Positions 55,111 to 63,999 of a DNA stretch of 64,000 bases are shown here, piece by piece. The stretch is from Exiguobacterium sp. Helios (GTDB lineage Bacteria > Bacillota > Bacilli > Exiguobacteriales > Exiguobacteriaceae). The stretch covers positions 124,001 through 188,000 of the forward strand of contig NZ_CP053557.1 in NCBI RefSeq assembly GCF_014524545.1, in the 5' to 3' direction. Position numbers and translations under genes: made by a program. A model generated the notes under the pieces. It made no database searches and was not told the DNA's origin. It saw nothing but the letters and a program-made list of their open reading frames with translations. Every line of letters begins with the position of its first letter. Within the stretch, counting starts at the first letter, position 1.

Positions 55111-56268
55111 ATGCTTACAGAACCGATTACTTATTTGCAACGCTGTTTACAAATTCCAAGCACTAATCCACACGACGGGGAAGAGAACGTCGCAACCTAT
55201 GTCTATGAATTACTGACCTCTCATGGTGTCCAGACAGACTGGATTGAAGTCTCTCCGAAACGGATTTGTCTTGTCGCCACGGTCGAGGCCGGTGCTGCTG
55301 CCGTTCATCCGAAAACAATTGGCTTCTCCGGTCATCTCGATACGGTACCGGTTAAAATCAGTGAATGGACAAAAGATCCGTTCGGCGGTGTCATCGAGGA
55401 CGGACGGATTTACGGACGTGGTGCCTCCGATATGAAGTCCGGTGTCATGGCGATGGTCAGTATGATGATCGAATTAAATCAACGTGATGACTTGCCGAAC
55501 CGTCTAAAATTGTTGATTACATCCGATGAAGAAAACGGTATGACCGGCGCCCGTCATTTGACAGAACGTGGTGACGCCGATGATTTAGACGCGCTGCTGA
55601 TTACAGAACCGACGAGCGGTTTTCTCGGTTATTCGCAAAAAGGGGTCGTCGGTGTCGAAGTATCCTGCACCGGAAAAAGTGCGCACAGCTCTTCACCACA
55701 GCTCGGTCAAAACGCCATCGATGATTTGTATCGTGTCATCCGTGAAATCAAATCCGGCCGGTTTACGATGACCGATCAAAGTCACCCGGATCTTGGTCCG
55801 GTCATCGCTTCCATCACGTCGATTACAGGCGGCGAAGGTCCGAACGTCATTCCGAGTAAAGCCGCGTTTTATATGGACATCCGAACGATTCCGGGATTTG
55901 GACGGGAACAGGTCTTACAAGCACTGGAAGAAGTGAACCAACGTCTGTCTCAACAGGACGATAGCTTTTCGATGGAGGTGACAGTCATTAAGGATATTCC
56001 GTCCTGCGAAACAGACCGTGACGATCCGTTCTTACAGATTGTCGCAGATACGATGGAATCCATCCGGCAACAGCCGACAACACGCGTCGCGATTCCGGGC
56101 GGAACAGACGGTGCGATGTTCAGTCAGGCGGCCCGAAGCTTTCCGATTGCGGTCGCTTCGTTCCACGATTTCCGGCTGGCACATCAAATCGATGAGTCAA
56201 TCCCGCTGTCAGAGTATGCGGAAACGATTGAGTTGTGTACGCGTCTTGCGCTGCACTCCTCTACCTGA
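55111..56268 (+). CDS. M20 family peptidase/deacylase (ArgE/DapE-like)
   Basis: A 385-residue di-zinc hydrolase. Motifs: GHLDTVP with His75 and Asp77, RGASDMKSG with Asp107, and catalytic TSDEENG at about 138-143, then a metal ligand in PGGTDG. The dimerisation domain (about 180-290) has GKSAHSSSP. Relatives remove acyl or succinyl groups from amino acids or cut dipeptides; exact substrate unknown. AAAGGAGGAG precedes the ATG. It has its own terminator. Like pepT it suits a peptide-using lifestyle. Confidence 0.92.
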   Translation: MLTEPITYLQRCLQIPSTNPHDGEENVATYVYELLTSHGVQTDWIEVSPKRICLVATVEAGAAAVHPKTIGFSGHLDTVPVKISEWTKDPFGGVIEDGRIYGRGASDMKSGVMAMVSMMIELNQRDDLPNRLKLLITSDEENGMTGARHLTERGDADDLDALLITEPTSGFLGYSQKGVVGVEVSCTGKSAHSSSPQLGQNAIDDLYRVIREIKSGRFTMTDQSHPDLGPVIASITSITGGEGPNVIPSKAAFYMDIRTIPGFGREQVLQALEEVNQRLSQQDDSFSMEVTVIKDIPSCETDRDDPFLQIVADTMESIRQQPTTRVAIPGGTDGAMFSQAARSFPIAVASFHDFRLAHQIDESIPLSEYAETIELCTRLALHSST

Positions 56269-56305
56269 AAAATCCTCCATCTGTTCCCAGACAGATGGAG
56301 GATTT
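56269..56305. terminator. Bidirectional intrinsic terminator
   Basis: AAATCCTCCATCTGT and ACAGATGGAGGATTT form a perfect 15-base stem between convergent genes. Confidence 0.9.
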
Positions 56306-56662
56306 CTACATATAAACGCCGATTGAAGCCAGGGCCTGTCCGATATAACTTTGATCGGACGCCAGAACGTGTGTCGCTTCACCGGCAAGACTCCATTTAA
56401 TCCGGACGTGCCCCAGCCGGTCGTACGTCAGCTCCAATGTAAAGTCTCCTTTTTCGAACGAGATACTTCCCGGAAACTGTTCATGTACCTTAAGAAATTC
56501 ATGCGCAAACCGGTCATACTCCGAAAAGCTTACCGTCATCTGATGTACTTTTTCCGCTTGATACCAGACATGAATGAGTAGCGCAGCGTGTGCCGGATCG
56601 ACTTCCATGATGTGCCACGCCAACGTTTCGTCATATCCTGCAAACGAGATTGTATGTTTCAA
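56306..56662 (-). CDS. Conserved hypothetical protein (118 residues)
   Basis: A small, soluble, mixed alpha/beta protein with MKHTISFAGYDETLAWHIM at the N-terminus and SLAGEATHVLASDQSYIG near the end. I do not recognise the family. The start is uncertain: AGAGGTG suits a TTG at 56662 six bases away; the GTG at 56671 would overlap that ribosome site. It converges on the M20 peptidase gene and is divergent from the DUF1801 gene. It could be a small stress or immunity-type protein, but there is no direct evidence. Confidence 0.55.
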   Translation of the reverse strand: MKHTISFAGYDETLAWHIMEVDPAHAALLIHVWYQAEKVHQMTVSFSEYDRFAHEFLKVHEQFPGSISFEKGDFTLELTYDRLGHVRIKWSLAGEATHVLASDQSYIGQALASIGVYM

Positions 56663-56760
56663 CAGAATCACCTCTTTTTGAATGAATGCCTGTCAGACAG
56701 GGAATCGTTTACTATCGAATTGAAAATGAGTGTTGCCATCCTGCGAAGGGAGACTTCCGA

Positions 56761-57183
56761 ATGAGTGATTCACAAAAAACGTTACCGACCACTCAGAGTG
56801 TCGATACCTTTTTGAGTACGATTACGCCATTGTCAAAACGGACGGACTGCGAGCAATTGCGGCAGATTTTTGAAGAAATGACGGGGGAACCAGCCGTCAT
56901 GTGGGGAGAAAACATCGTTGGCTGTGGACATTACCAGTATCGTTATCCTTCCGGTCATCAGGGAGAATCGTTCCTGGTCGGATTTTCTCCGAGAAAAACG
57001 ACAATCAGTCTCTATCTTGCGACCGGTGTCGATCGGGAGCAGTATCTCGCACGTCTCGGGACACATAAGAGCGGAAAAAGCTGTATCTCTATCACTAAAC
57101 TAGCAGATGTTGATCTGCTTGTCTTAAGAGAACTGATTGTCCATTCGGTCGCTTTCCTCGAAAAGACGTATCCGAAGTTCTGA
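56761..57183 (+). CDS. DUF1801 (YdhG-like) protein
   Basis: A 140-residue protein with the DUF1801 pattern: CEQLRQIFEEMTGEPAVMWGENIVGCGHYQYRYPSG, FLVGFSPRKTTISLYL and GKSCISITKLADVDLLVLRELI. The fold resembles a small YdhG domain; function unknown, with possible stress or iron association in some genomes. GAAGGGAG fits the ATG at 56761, not the longer frame. A bidirectional hairpin separates it from the convergent MFS gene. Confidence 0.82.
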   Translation: MSDSQKTLPTTQSVDTFLSTITPLSKRTDCEQLRQIFEEMTGEPAVMWGENIVGCGHYQYRYPSGHQGESFLVGFSPRKTTISLYLATGVDREQYLARLGTHKSGKSCISITKLADVDLLVLRELIVHSVAFLEKTYPKF

Positions 57184-57194
57184 TGTCACCAAAA

Positions 57195-57236
57195 AAACGT
57201 CCTTTCTTCCGCGGATTCAGCGAAGGAAAGGACGTT
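57195..57236. terminator. Bidirectional intrinsic terminator
   Basis: AAACGTCCTTTC and GAAAGGACGTTT pair around a loop between convergent genes, with A and T tracts outside. Confidence 0.85.
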
Positions 57237-57253
57237 TCGTTTACTGTTTAAAA

Positions 57254-58492
57254 TTAATGCCCGCTGTCTGTCGTATCGATATGACGAATGTGTTTGAGAT
57301 TGACCCCGATGATGACGACAGACAGTAAGACGAACGCACTGCCGACATAAAACGGCAGGTTAGCATTATAGATTTCAGACAATTTACCGGCCATGAATGG
57401 CGCGATAGCTGCCCCGAGAAAACGTAAGAAACTATATGCAGCGGATGCCGTCGAACGTTCGACCGGTGCTGCATCCATGACGGCTGTCGTAATCAAAGTG
57501 TTGTTATTCCCGAGAACTGCCCCGGCAAGAATGACACAGACGATGACAACAGCTGGTGTTTCCGTAAAGATCCCCATTAACAATAACAAGACGGCGAACA
57601 AGAGAAGCATCAGTACCATTGCTTTAATGGTGCCGAGCCATTGTTTTAATTTTGGTGCTGTTAACACGGATGTCAGAGCAAGCAACATCCCCCAACCGAG
57701 AAAGACGAAGCCGAGCCCTTTTGCCGGTAATTTCATGACGAACGGTGCATAGGCCATGATCGTAAAGAAGCCGACGTTATACAAGGCTGCAACGATTCCA
57801 AGTGTCAGTAAAGACCGGTGTTTCATGGCCTGGAACGGTGCAATCAATGAAATCTTTTTCGCTGGTGTCGCTGTTGCGACCGGTTTCGGCATCAGGAATA
57901 ACAACACGAGGAACGCGATGACCATGATCGTCGCAACACCCATGAAAGGCGCGCGCCATGTGATCGAACCGAGTGTTCCACCGAGCAGTGGACCGATTGA
58001 AATCCCGAGACCGACTGCCGCTTCATATAAGATGATCGCTTTTGCTGTTCCACCGGATGAAAGGGAAACAATCGCTGCGAGTGCTGTCGCGACGAACAGT
58101 GCATTCCCGAGTCCCCAACCGCCGCGTAACGCGACAAGTGTCCAAATACTGTCGGCCTGTGACGCAAAACCGGCAACAGTTGCGATAACCGCAATCCCGA
58201 GCATCAATGTCCCCTTTTGACCAATCCGTGAAGAAATCGCGCCGGTAATCAGCATCGCAAATGCCATGACGGCGTTATAACTTGTAAATAGTAGCGTAAC
58301 TTCACTTTTTGATGCTTCGAGGTTTTCGGCAATCGTCGGTAGGACCGGATTGACGAGCCCCATTCCCATGAATGCCGTGATACTGGCAAAGAATACCGCC
58401 CAAACAGCAATCGGTTGATGCAGTAAACCGTGTTTGCTTTCCGATAGAACTGTTTCAGGCGCAAGTGTCGTTGTTTTTTCCGCAAGAGCCAT
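57254..58492 (-). CDS. MFS drug:H+ antiporter-type efflux protein
   Basis: A 412-residue protein with 12 hydrophobic segments and the MFS loop motifs: GAISSRIGQKGTLMLGI (motif A) and GVGLGISIGPLLGG (motif C, drug-export antiporters). It probably exports toxic compounds. AAAGGATTT precedes the ATG. The CBS-domain gene lies 15 bases upstream on the same strand, so both form an operon. The operon is divergent from a MarR gene at 59150, which is likely its regulator. Confidence 0.9.
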   Translation of the reverse strand: MALAEKTTTLAPETVLSESKHGLLHQPIAVWAVFFASITAFMGMGLVNPVLPTIAENLEASKSEVTLLFTSYNAVMAFAMLITGAISSRIGQKGTLMLGIAVIATVAGFASQADSIWTLVALRGGWGLGNALFVATALAAIVSLSSGGTAKAIILYEAAVGLGISIGPLLGGTLGSITWRAPFMGVATIMVIAFLVLLFLMPKPVATATPAKKISLIAPFQAMKHRSLLTLGIVAALYNVGFFTIMAYAPFVMKLPAKGLGFVFLGWGMLLALTSVLTAPKLKQWLGTIKAMVLMLLLFAVLLLLMGIFTETPAVVIVCVILAGAVLGNNNTLITTAVMDAAPVERSTASAAYSFLRFLGAAIAPFMAGKLSEIYNANLPFYVGSAFVLLSVVIIGVNLKHIRHIDTTDSGH

Positions 58493-58507
58493 ATAAATCC
58501 TTCTTTC

Positions 58508-58963
58508 TTAAATAAACTGTTTAAACGAATGACGGATGACGTCACCGCGACTGATGATTCCGACGAGCTTGCCGTCTTTTAGAATCGGTAATTTTTTAAT
58601 TCGTTTTGAACCGAGTGTCGCTGCAATTTCTTCCATCTCGGTTTCTGTCGTCGCTGTCACGACTTTCCGGCGTGCCATGTCCATGACAGGACGCGTCAGG
58701 ATGTGACGGACGCGCTCTTCATAGTTTTCATCATCGCCTTTGATGACATCGACATATAAAAACGTATCGACAATGATGTCTTTATGTTTGCCGATGGCCC
58801 GCATGATATCGCCGTCGCTGATGTAGCCGACGACTTCCTGCTCTCCGTTGACGACCGGAACCCCACTGATACCGGATGTGATAAAACGTTCTACTACCGT
58901 CCGGATCGTATCCTGTTCATTGACCGTAATGACGGTTTCTTTCATCGATTGATAAGCTTTCAT
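58508..58963 (-). CDS. CBS-domain pair protein
   Basis: A 151-residue protein of two CBS domains. Domain 1 has VPVVNGEQEVVGYISDGDIMRAI and domain 2 has LPILKDGKLVGIISRGDVIRHSF. CBS pairs bind AMP, ATP or related adenosyl ligands and report energy status. AAGGAGAATTCTG precedes the ATG. Being in one operon with an MFS exporter gene (15-base gap) is unusual and suggests a nucleotide-responsive partner of the exporter. That link is inference. Confidence 0.88.
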   Translation of the reverse strand: MKAYQSMKETVITVNEQDTIRTVVERFITSGISGVPVVNGEQEVVGYISDGDIMRAIGKHKDIIVDTFLYVDVIKGDDENYEERVRHILTRPVMDMARRKVVTATTETEMEEIAATLGSKRIKKLPILKDGKLVGIISRGDVIRHSFKQFI

Positions 58964-59022
58964 CAGAATTCTCCTTCATCAGACGCTGTAATTAAAATAA
59001 GTTCATAACAACAAGTTTCACG

Positions 59023-59065
59023 ATACAATTAAATAACATTTATGATTGTATAATACAACTATAAT
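59023..59065. promoter_or_regulatory. Divergent control region with MarR-like operator
   Basis: In the gap between the CBS and MarR genes, TTGTATAATACAA at 59046-59058 is an inverted repeat with half-sites TTGTAT/ATACAA. A further ATACAAT lies at 59023-59029. It contains TATAAT, so binding would block the promoter. This is the expected arrangement of an autoregulating MarR locus. Confidence 0.55.
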
Positions 59066-59149
59066 CCTGTCAAGAAGCCTGCCTTTGATTGACAGAGGAC
59101 AGCCCGTGCGTAATGATGAGGGCAATGAATGCTAATGAGAGGTGACAAT

Positions 59150-59572
59150 ATGTCGAATCAATCCCTGGAAACAATTGAACTGGAACTGGCGATTCTTATT
59201 CGTCGTTTAACGACGGCAACGGCCGATAATCGGAACCTGGACCGTGCTTCCTATTTACTCTTGCGCCAGTTATCTGACTCCGGTCAAGTCGGTGTCAAAA
59301 CCCTTGCCCGTGAGTTGCAACTCGACGTCTCGACCGTCAGCCGACAAGCGGCTGCGCTCGATCAGAAAAAATTAGTCGAAAAAATAAAAGACCCGACAGA
59401 CGGCCGGGCCTTCTTTTACAACATCACAGATTACGGTCAACAAGAGCTCGAAACTTACCGGACAGCCCGTTTAACGAGCATCGAACGGTTATTACATGAC
59501 TGGCCGGATGAAGATGCCGAATCGTTCGGTCGGTTGCTGAAACAGTTCAACCAAGCGTTACGGGAACGGTGA
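59150..59572 (+). CDS. MarR family transcriptional regulator
   Basis: A 140-residue winged-helix regulator. The recognition region (VGVKTLARELQLDVSTVSRQAAALDQKKLVEK) and wing (DPTDGRAFFYNITDYG) are typical. It lacks Cys residues, so it is more likely to respond to ligands than to oxidants. GAGAGGTGA fits the ATG at 59150. It is divergent from the CBS and MFS genes and probably represses them. A terminator follows. Confidence 0.92.
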   Translation: MSNQSLETIELELAILIRRLTTATADNRNLDRASYLLLRQLSDSGQVGVKTLARELQLDVSTVSRQAAALDQKKLVEKIKDPTDGRAFFYNITDYGQQELETYRTARLTSIERLLHDWPDEDAESFGRLLKQFNQALRER

Positions 59573-59600
59573 GTTTCTGAAAATACGAAATATCAGTCTA

Positions 59601-59638
59601 AAAAGAGGACGGATGCAAAATTCCGCTCTCTTTTTTTG
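59601..59638. terminator. Terminator hairpin between convergent genes
   Basis: AGAGGACGGA and TCCGCTCTCT pair with an inner mismatch around TGCAAAAT and are flanked by A and T tracts. Confidence 0.75.
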
Positions 59639-59661
59639 TCCTTATTAGACATGACTTCCGG

Positions 59662-60594
59662 TTAACCGATTGTCACCTTCTGTTGAATCCGCTCAATCTG
59701 CTCGGGTGTCGTACGGCAACATCCGCCGATCAACCGGGCACCTGCGGCATACCATTCCGGAGCAATGTCTTCGAAAGCCGTACACACTGCTTCACCGGAC
59801 CAGGTCTTACTGACCGGATCATACTGCTCACCGGAATTCGGATAGACGATAATCGGTACATCGGTCAGTTGTTTTAATGTCGTGATGAACTCTGTCGCAA
59901 TCGATGCCGGAAAACAGTTCGCGCCGATTGCCGCCAGTTGCGGGTGCTCCCCTAATGCCTTGATACACTCACTCAACGGTGTTCCTTCACTGATGTGTGT
60001 TGCGTCACGCAGGGAAAAGGCAAGCCAGGCCGACTGATCCGGAAATTCTTCGAGCAGCCGGAACAGCACTTCGGCTTCCTGCAAGGAGGGAATCGTCTCA
60101 AATGCCAACACGTCCGCACCTGCCGCGATTAACGCTTCCAGACGAGGACGGTGGAAAGCTTCAAGTTGCGCATCGTCGACTCCGTAATGACCGATGTATT
60201 CGGATCCGTCCGAAAGATAGGCACCGTAAGGACCAATCGATCCCGCAATCAAAGCGTGATCCGCTGCCGGTCCGGTTTCCGCACGCGCCTGCTGTGCCAG
60301 ATAGACCGTTTGTTTCATCAGTTCAATCGCTTCCTCTTCTTTAATCCCCCGGCTGCTGAAGCCGGCGACACTCGCTTGGTAGCTGGACGTGATGGCACAA
60401 TCCGCCCCGATTTTAAAATAATCCGCATGGACGCGGTGAATCTGTTCCGGTTCTTCAAGCAGTACCCGGGCCGACCAAAGCGGATCATCGAGATTTCTCC
60501 CATGGCGTTCAAGTTCCGTCGCCAGTGCTCCGTCCAATAAAATATAGGGTTTTTCTTTTAACAGTTGTTCAACTGGATTGTTGTTCTTTGACAT
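59662..60594 (-). CDS. mmuM: Homocysteine S-methyltransferase
   Basis: A 310-residue zinc-dependent TIM-barrel enzyme with [12 protein letters not shown] at the N-terminus, ANCFPAS in the middle and GGCCRT near the C-terminus, the three Cys that bind zinc. It transfers a methyl group from S-methylmethionine (or SAM) to homocysteine, making methionine. The start at 60594 is chosen from the ribosome site GGAGTG; it overlaps the 3' end of mmuP by 26 bases, so translation is coupled. Both are downstream of an S-box. Confidence 0.95.
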   Translation of the reverse strand: MSKNNNPVEQLLKEKPYILLDGALATELERHGRNLDDPLWSARVLLEEPEQIHRVHADYFKIGADCAITSSYQASVAGFSSRGIKEEEAIELMKQTVYLAQQARAETGPAADHALIAGSIGPYGAYLSDGSEYIGHYGVDDAQLEAFHRPRLEALIAAGADVLAFETIPSLQEAEVLFRLLEEFPDQSAWLAFSLRDATHISEGTPLSECIKALGEHPQLAAIGANCFPASIATEFITTLKQLTDVPIIVYPNSGEQYDPVSKTWSGEAVCTAFEDIAPEWYAAGARLIGGCCRTTPEQIERIQQKVTIG

Positions 60595-61969
60595 CTTCCA
60601 CACTCCGTTTCCATGATGTTTTTGTCAGATGATGAACGATGTAACAGACCGCGATAAACGGAACCCCGAAATAGAGGGCGACCCGTTGCGTCGGATCAAA
60701 GGCGATTCCGATCAATGAAGCCAAACACATTAAAAACGACAGAATCGGTACAAACGGATACCAGGGCGTCCGGTAAACCAAATCGTTTAGATCATGCCCC
60801 TCTTGCAGATAGCGCTTGCGGAACATGAACTGTGAGGCGCTGATACTCATCCAGACAACGACGACTGCCAGTCCCGAGATCGAGACAAGCGCAATGTAGA
60901 CGGAACCCGGTGCATAGACGCTGGAGAACAGGGCAAGCAGACCACCGAGCATACTGAAGAGAACGGCACGTATCGGCACTCCGCTCGCATTTAATTTAGA
61001 AAAGTACGGCGTAATCATCCGTTGATCGGATAAAGACCAGAGCATCCGTGATGCGGCATACAGACCCGAGTTCGCTGCTGACAAAATCGCGGTCAGGATG
61101 ACGAAGTTCATGATGTCTGCTGCAAACGGAAGACCGATCCGTTCAAACACAGCAACGAATGGACTTTCAAGCACTCCTTTTGAATCATTTGGTAACAGAA
61201 TCGCAAGAACAATGATCGTCCCGACAAAAAATAAGACGAGCCGGAAGACTGTTGTTCGAATGGCGAGAGGAACCGTCCGTTTCGGATCGACCGCCTCACC
61301 TGCTGCAATCCCGATTAACTCTGTTCCGGAATAGGCAAAGTTAACGGCAAGCATCGTCATCAAGATCGCGAACGCTCCGTTCGGAAACAGGCCCCCCTCC
61401 GTCAACGGAGCGAGAAGCGGTGCTTGTGAGCCGTCCGCGAGGGGCAAGAATCCGACGATTGCTGCTGTTCCTAAGACGATGAACACTAAAATCGTCAGCA
61501 CCTTGACGGCAGAAAACCAAAATTCAACTTCCGCGAACAAGCGGACCGTCAAGACATTGATGCCTAAAATCATGACGACGAATAAAGCACTGAACAGCCA
61601 GACCGGAACATCCGGAAACCAGCGTTGCATCAATAAACCGGCTGCCGTAAATTCCGAACCGAGCGCGACCGTCCAAGTCAGCCAGTAAAGCCAGGCGACG
61701 GTATAGCCTGTTCCGGATCCAATATATTTCGTCGCGTAGCTGTGAAAGGCACCCGTCTCCGGCATATGTACCGCCAGCTCCCCTAGACAAAGCATTACCA
61801 GATAAACCGCCAGCGCTCCGACCAGGTAAGATAAAATCGTGCCGACCCGACCGGCCTGCTCGAGCGTATAGCCTGTACTTAAAAATAATCCGGTCCCGAT
61901 GACACCGCCGAGTGACAACATGACGATATGCCGGGATTCCATTTTCCGCCGAAACGTTCCTTCTTTCAT
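60569..61969 (-). CDS. mmuP: Amino-acid permease, S-methylmethionine permease-like
   Basis: A 466-residue APC-superfamily transporter with 12 helices. It has the N-terminal [21 protein letters not shown] and [26 protein letters not shown], like MmuP/YbgF and GabP. Its coupling to mmuM and the S-box leader point to S-methylmethionine import. GGAGGAGC precedes the ATG (minus strand). It is the first gene of the operon, with a long leader holding the riboswitch. Confidence 0.9.
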   Translation of the reverse strand: MKEGTFRRKMESRHIVMLSLGGVIGTGLFLSTGYTLEQAGRVGTILSYLVGALAVYLVMLCLGELAVHMPETGAFHSYATKYIGSGTGYTVAWLYWLTWTVALGSEFTAAGLLMQRWFPDVPVWLFSALFVVMILGINVLTVRLFAEVEFWFSAVKVLTILVFIVLGTAAIVGFLPLADGSQAPLLAPLTEGGLFPNGAFAILMTMLAVNFAYSGTELIGIAAGEAVDPKRTVPLAIRTTVFRLVLFFVGTIIVLAILLPNDSKGVLESPFVAVFERIGLPFAADIMNFVILTAILSAANSGLYAASRMLWSLSDQRMITPYFSKLNASGVPIRAVLFSMLGGLLALFSSVYAPGSVYIALVSISGLAVVVVWMSISASQFMFRKRYLQEGHDLNDLVYRTPWYPFVPILSFLMCLASLIGIAFDPTQRVALYFGVPFIAVCYIVHHLTKTSWKRSVEDVKEQQSS

Positions 61970-62011
61970 TGCTCCTCCACACTCCTCTTTTTCTCGTTAA
62001 ACTAAAAAAAA

Positions 62012-62035
62012 ACGCACCCACATGCATGGGTGCGT
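62012..62035 (-). terminator. S-box terminator hairpin of the mmuP-mmuM operon
   Basis: ACGCACCCA and TGGGTGCGT form a perfect 9-base stem around CATGCA; the minus strand then runs into nine T residues (A run 62004-62012). Confidence 0.92.
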
Positions 62036-62053
62036 CGGTCGACAATCAAAGGA

Positions 62054-62156
62054 AGCTTATCGATCGGGTACAACACCCGCAGGAATTAGCACAGTATCTT
62101 TCGACCTGTTGCTGAGGCTTCAAAGGGCCAGTCCCTCCACCTCTCTGGATAAGAAT
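62054..62156 (-). promoter_or_regulatory. SAM-I riboswitch (S-box)
   Basis: On the minus strand: CTTATCCAGAGAGGTGGAGG, GACTGGCCCTTTGAAGCC, CAGCAACAGG, GTGCTAATTCC and CGATAAGC. These are the S-box blocks in order, closing with P1. One change, CAACAGG for the usual CAACCGG/CC, is normal variation. A terminator follows before mmuP. SAM shortage should turn the methionine-forming operon on. Confidence 0.95.
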
Positions 62157-62228
62157 GTAATTTTTCATAACAGTACCAACCCTGTTTTGAATTGTCAACA
62201 CAATTCAGAATTTATCATGTAAAAAAAA

Positions 62229-62256
62229 ACGCCTTACACCAAAACGGTATAAGACG
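62229..62256 (-). terminator. Terminator hairpin after the pyruvyl transferase gene
   Basis: ACGCCTTACACC and GGTATAAGACGT pair imperfectly around AAAAC; the minus strand has a run of T residues after it (A run 62221-62229). Confidence 0.65.
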
Positions 62257-62264
62257 TCTGTCGC

Positions 62265-63683
62265 TTATTTCTTCGCAAACAAATCAGCTGTCTTCAATGC
62301 CATGCGAACCGCTTTCCGGTTCAATGTGCCTTGTTGATGCTTCATTTCTTTTGTTTGACTGTTCAACTTGCCTTGAAGTGATTTGATTTTCTTATCTTTT
62401 TCAGCCATTTTCGCTTTATCGCGTTTTTGAGCTGCCACGATTTTTTGTTCTTCTGCTGGGAAGTATGATTCAAAACGTGAAACAGCTTCTTCGATACTGA
62501 TTCCTGTGATCGGTTTAACGACCGGAAGCAACTCTGCTTTGGCCATTTCACGATCAAACGGAACGTTCTCCGGATAGTTCGTTTCTTTGTAGATGTGTTC
62601 TAGATCATTTGTATTCAGGAATTCCACGAAGTTATCAAAGTTACGTGCTTGAACACGTGTCGGACTTTGGAAGTCAGCCGACTCAATCACATCCGACAAG
62701 CGTGTGCTGTCTGTGATGTCATTTGCCCAAATGTGTGTCAATTGGTGATAATCCGTTAATTCGCGCATCCGTGCATCTTTCGGAATCAGGATACTTGGCG
62801 TTCCGGCAAGTGTTGCCGTGATGTTACCGTGAAGACGTGCTCCGAAGCTGAAGTCAGCTTCTTTCAAGAAGTCGATCCATGTCTGCGCGTTTAAGAAGAA
62901 GCGGACACGGTCGTTCATGTAAGTCGGATCCGACATCTTGACCGGATAGTTCGTGACGGATAAGTCAGCAATCGGATGTGTTCCTGTGTACGTCAAACGC
63001 AACTCTTTCATCCATTGCGGGATGAAGTAGTGGTTCGGGTACTCTTCCATTCCGCGTGTGATGAAGTTAAGGACGTTTTGCGGTGCAAGACGTGACGAGT
63101 TGACACCGATCATTGAATCTTTTGTGATATTCGTTTCACGAATTTTCAAATCACGACCAAACGCATACATCGATGGGCAACCGATGACTTTGTGATCGAT
63201 TCCTTCGCGGAAACCAAGACGCGTCAAATATTTTGATGTGATTTCGCCGCGAAGTCCAAGCATGCTTGAGCGCTCAAGAACTGCGCTGACAAACGCTTTA
63301 ACGTCTTCATCAAATGAGAAACCGTCGTTTAAATTCGCTTCAAACGGTGCGCGTAAACCGACACCGATGACGACGACCGGAATCTTTAGTTTTTTAATCA
63401 ATTTTGTATATTTACGAAGTGTCGGGACGAATTCTTTACGGAATGCATCAGCGAGTGGAATGACATATAAATCGAAGTTCGCATTGATTTCATCTGCACG
63501 CTCTTCTTCATAGTAGTAGTAATCCGGTGTGATCGTCGTGCCCTCTGTCATCAAGGTGCGGAAAATACTGTATTGATAAATCAGGTTTCCGACGTTCCCT
63601 CCGATTGAGTTATGCTTCATCAAATATTCTGCGTCGAACTGTTCAAACGGTGTCATACCCGCACGGATAATAATACGTTTCAT
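62265..63683 (-). CDS. Polysaccharide pyruvyl transferase family protein
   Basis: A 472-residue protein. The PS_pyruv_trans domain (about 20-340) has IIIRAGMTPFEQFDAEYLM, GNVGNLIYQYSIFRTL, VVVIGVGLR and FSFGARLHGNITATLAGTPSI. Such enzymes add pyruvate ketals or related groups to cell-surface sugars. The last 60 residues, from KDKAKMAEKDKKIKSLQ, form a basic coiled coil that is not part of the usual domain. GAGAGGGG and the family N-terminus select the ATG at 63683. A second, incomplete gene lies upstream, so it may be part of a surface-polysaccharide cluster. Confidence 0.85.
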   Translation of the reverse strand: MKRIIIRAGMTPFEQFDAEYLMKHNSIGGNVGNLIYQYSIFRTLMTEGTTITPDYYYYEEERADEINANFDLYVIPLADAFRKEFVPTLRKYTKLIKKLKIPVVVIGVGLRAPFEANLNDGFSFDEDVKAFVSAVLERSSMLGLRGEITSKYLTRLGFREGIDHKVIGCPSMYAFGRDLKIRETNITKDSMIGVNSSRLAPQNVLNFITRGMEEYPNHYFIPQWMKELRLTYTGTHPIADLSVTNYPVKMSDPTYMNDRVRFFLNAQTWIDFLKEADFSFGARLHGNITATLAGTPSILIPKDARMRELTDYHQLTHIWANDITDSTRLSDVIESADFQSPTRVQARNFDNFVEFLNTNDLEHIYKETNYPENVPFDREMAKAELLPVVKPITGISIEEAVSRFESYFPAEEQKIVAAQKRDKAKMAEKDKKIKSLQGKLNSQTKEMKHQQGTLNRKAVRMALKTADLFAKK

Positions 63684-63882
63684 GTAAAATAATTCCCCTC
63701 TCACTTCTGTTTTCATTTAAAAAATATAAAATATATTTTGCTTTTTTAACCATCTTGTCTTTTCAAGGATAGTTGAATGCAATTCAGCAAGTCAACGAAT
63801 AGCTGAAAACTACACATTATTGTGGATTATGAAAAATATAGGCTCAATACAACCTAACGAATATTCCCTATATAACAACTAG
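63684..63882. other. AT-rich gap upstream of the pyruvyl transferase gene
   Basis: This 199-base stretch is very A/T-rich with TATATTTTATAT-type runs on the minus strand that could be a -10 region, and a TTCAGC/GCTGAA hairpin near 63782-63805. No reading frame or known RNA is visible. Confidence 0.3.
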
Positions 63883-63999
63883 TTAAACATCTTTTCTCGA
63901 CATACGATAAATTTCGAGATTTGCATAAATCGCCGGCAACATCACTTGCGTCGCTTCATCTTTCGAAAGAAGTGTGCCGAACAAATGAGCTGACTCGAC
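63883..63999 (-). CDS. C-terminal fragment of an unknown protein
   Basis: The minus strand from the window end is open for 38 codons and stops with TAA at 63885-63883. The visible product is VESAHLFGTLLSKDEATQVM followed by LPAIYANLEIYRMSRKDV. That looks like the end of a folded soluble domain. The start and most of the gene lie outside the window, so no family is assigned. It is transcribed in the same direction as the pyruvyl transferase gene. Confidence 0.5.
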   Translation of the reverse strand, partial: VESAHLFGTLLSKDEATQVMLPAIYANLEIYRMSRKDV

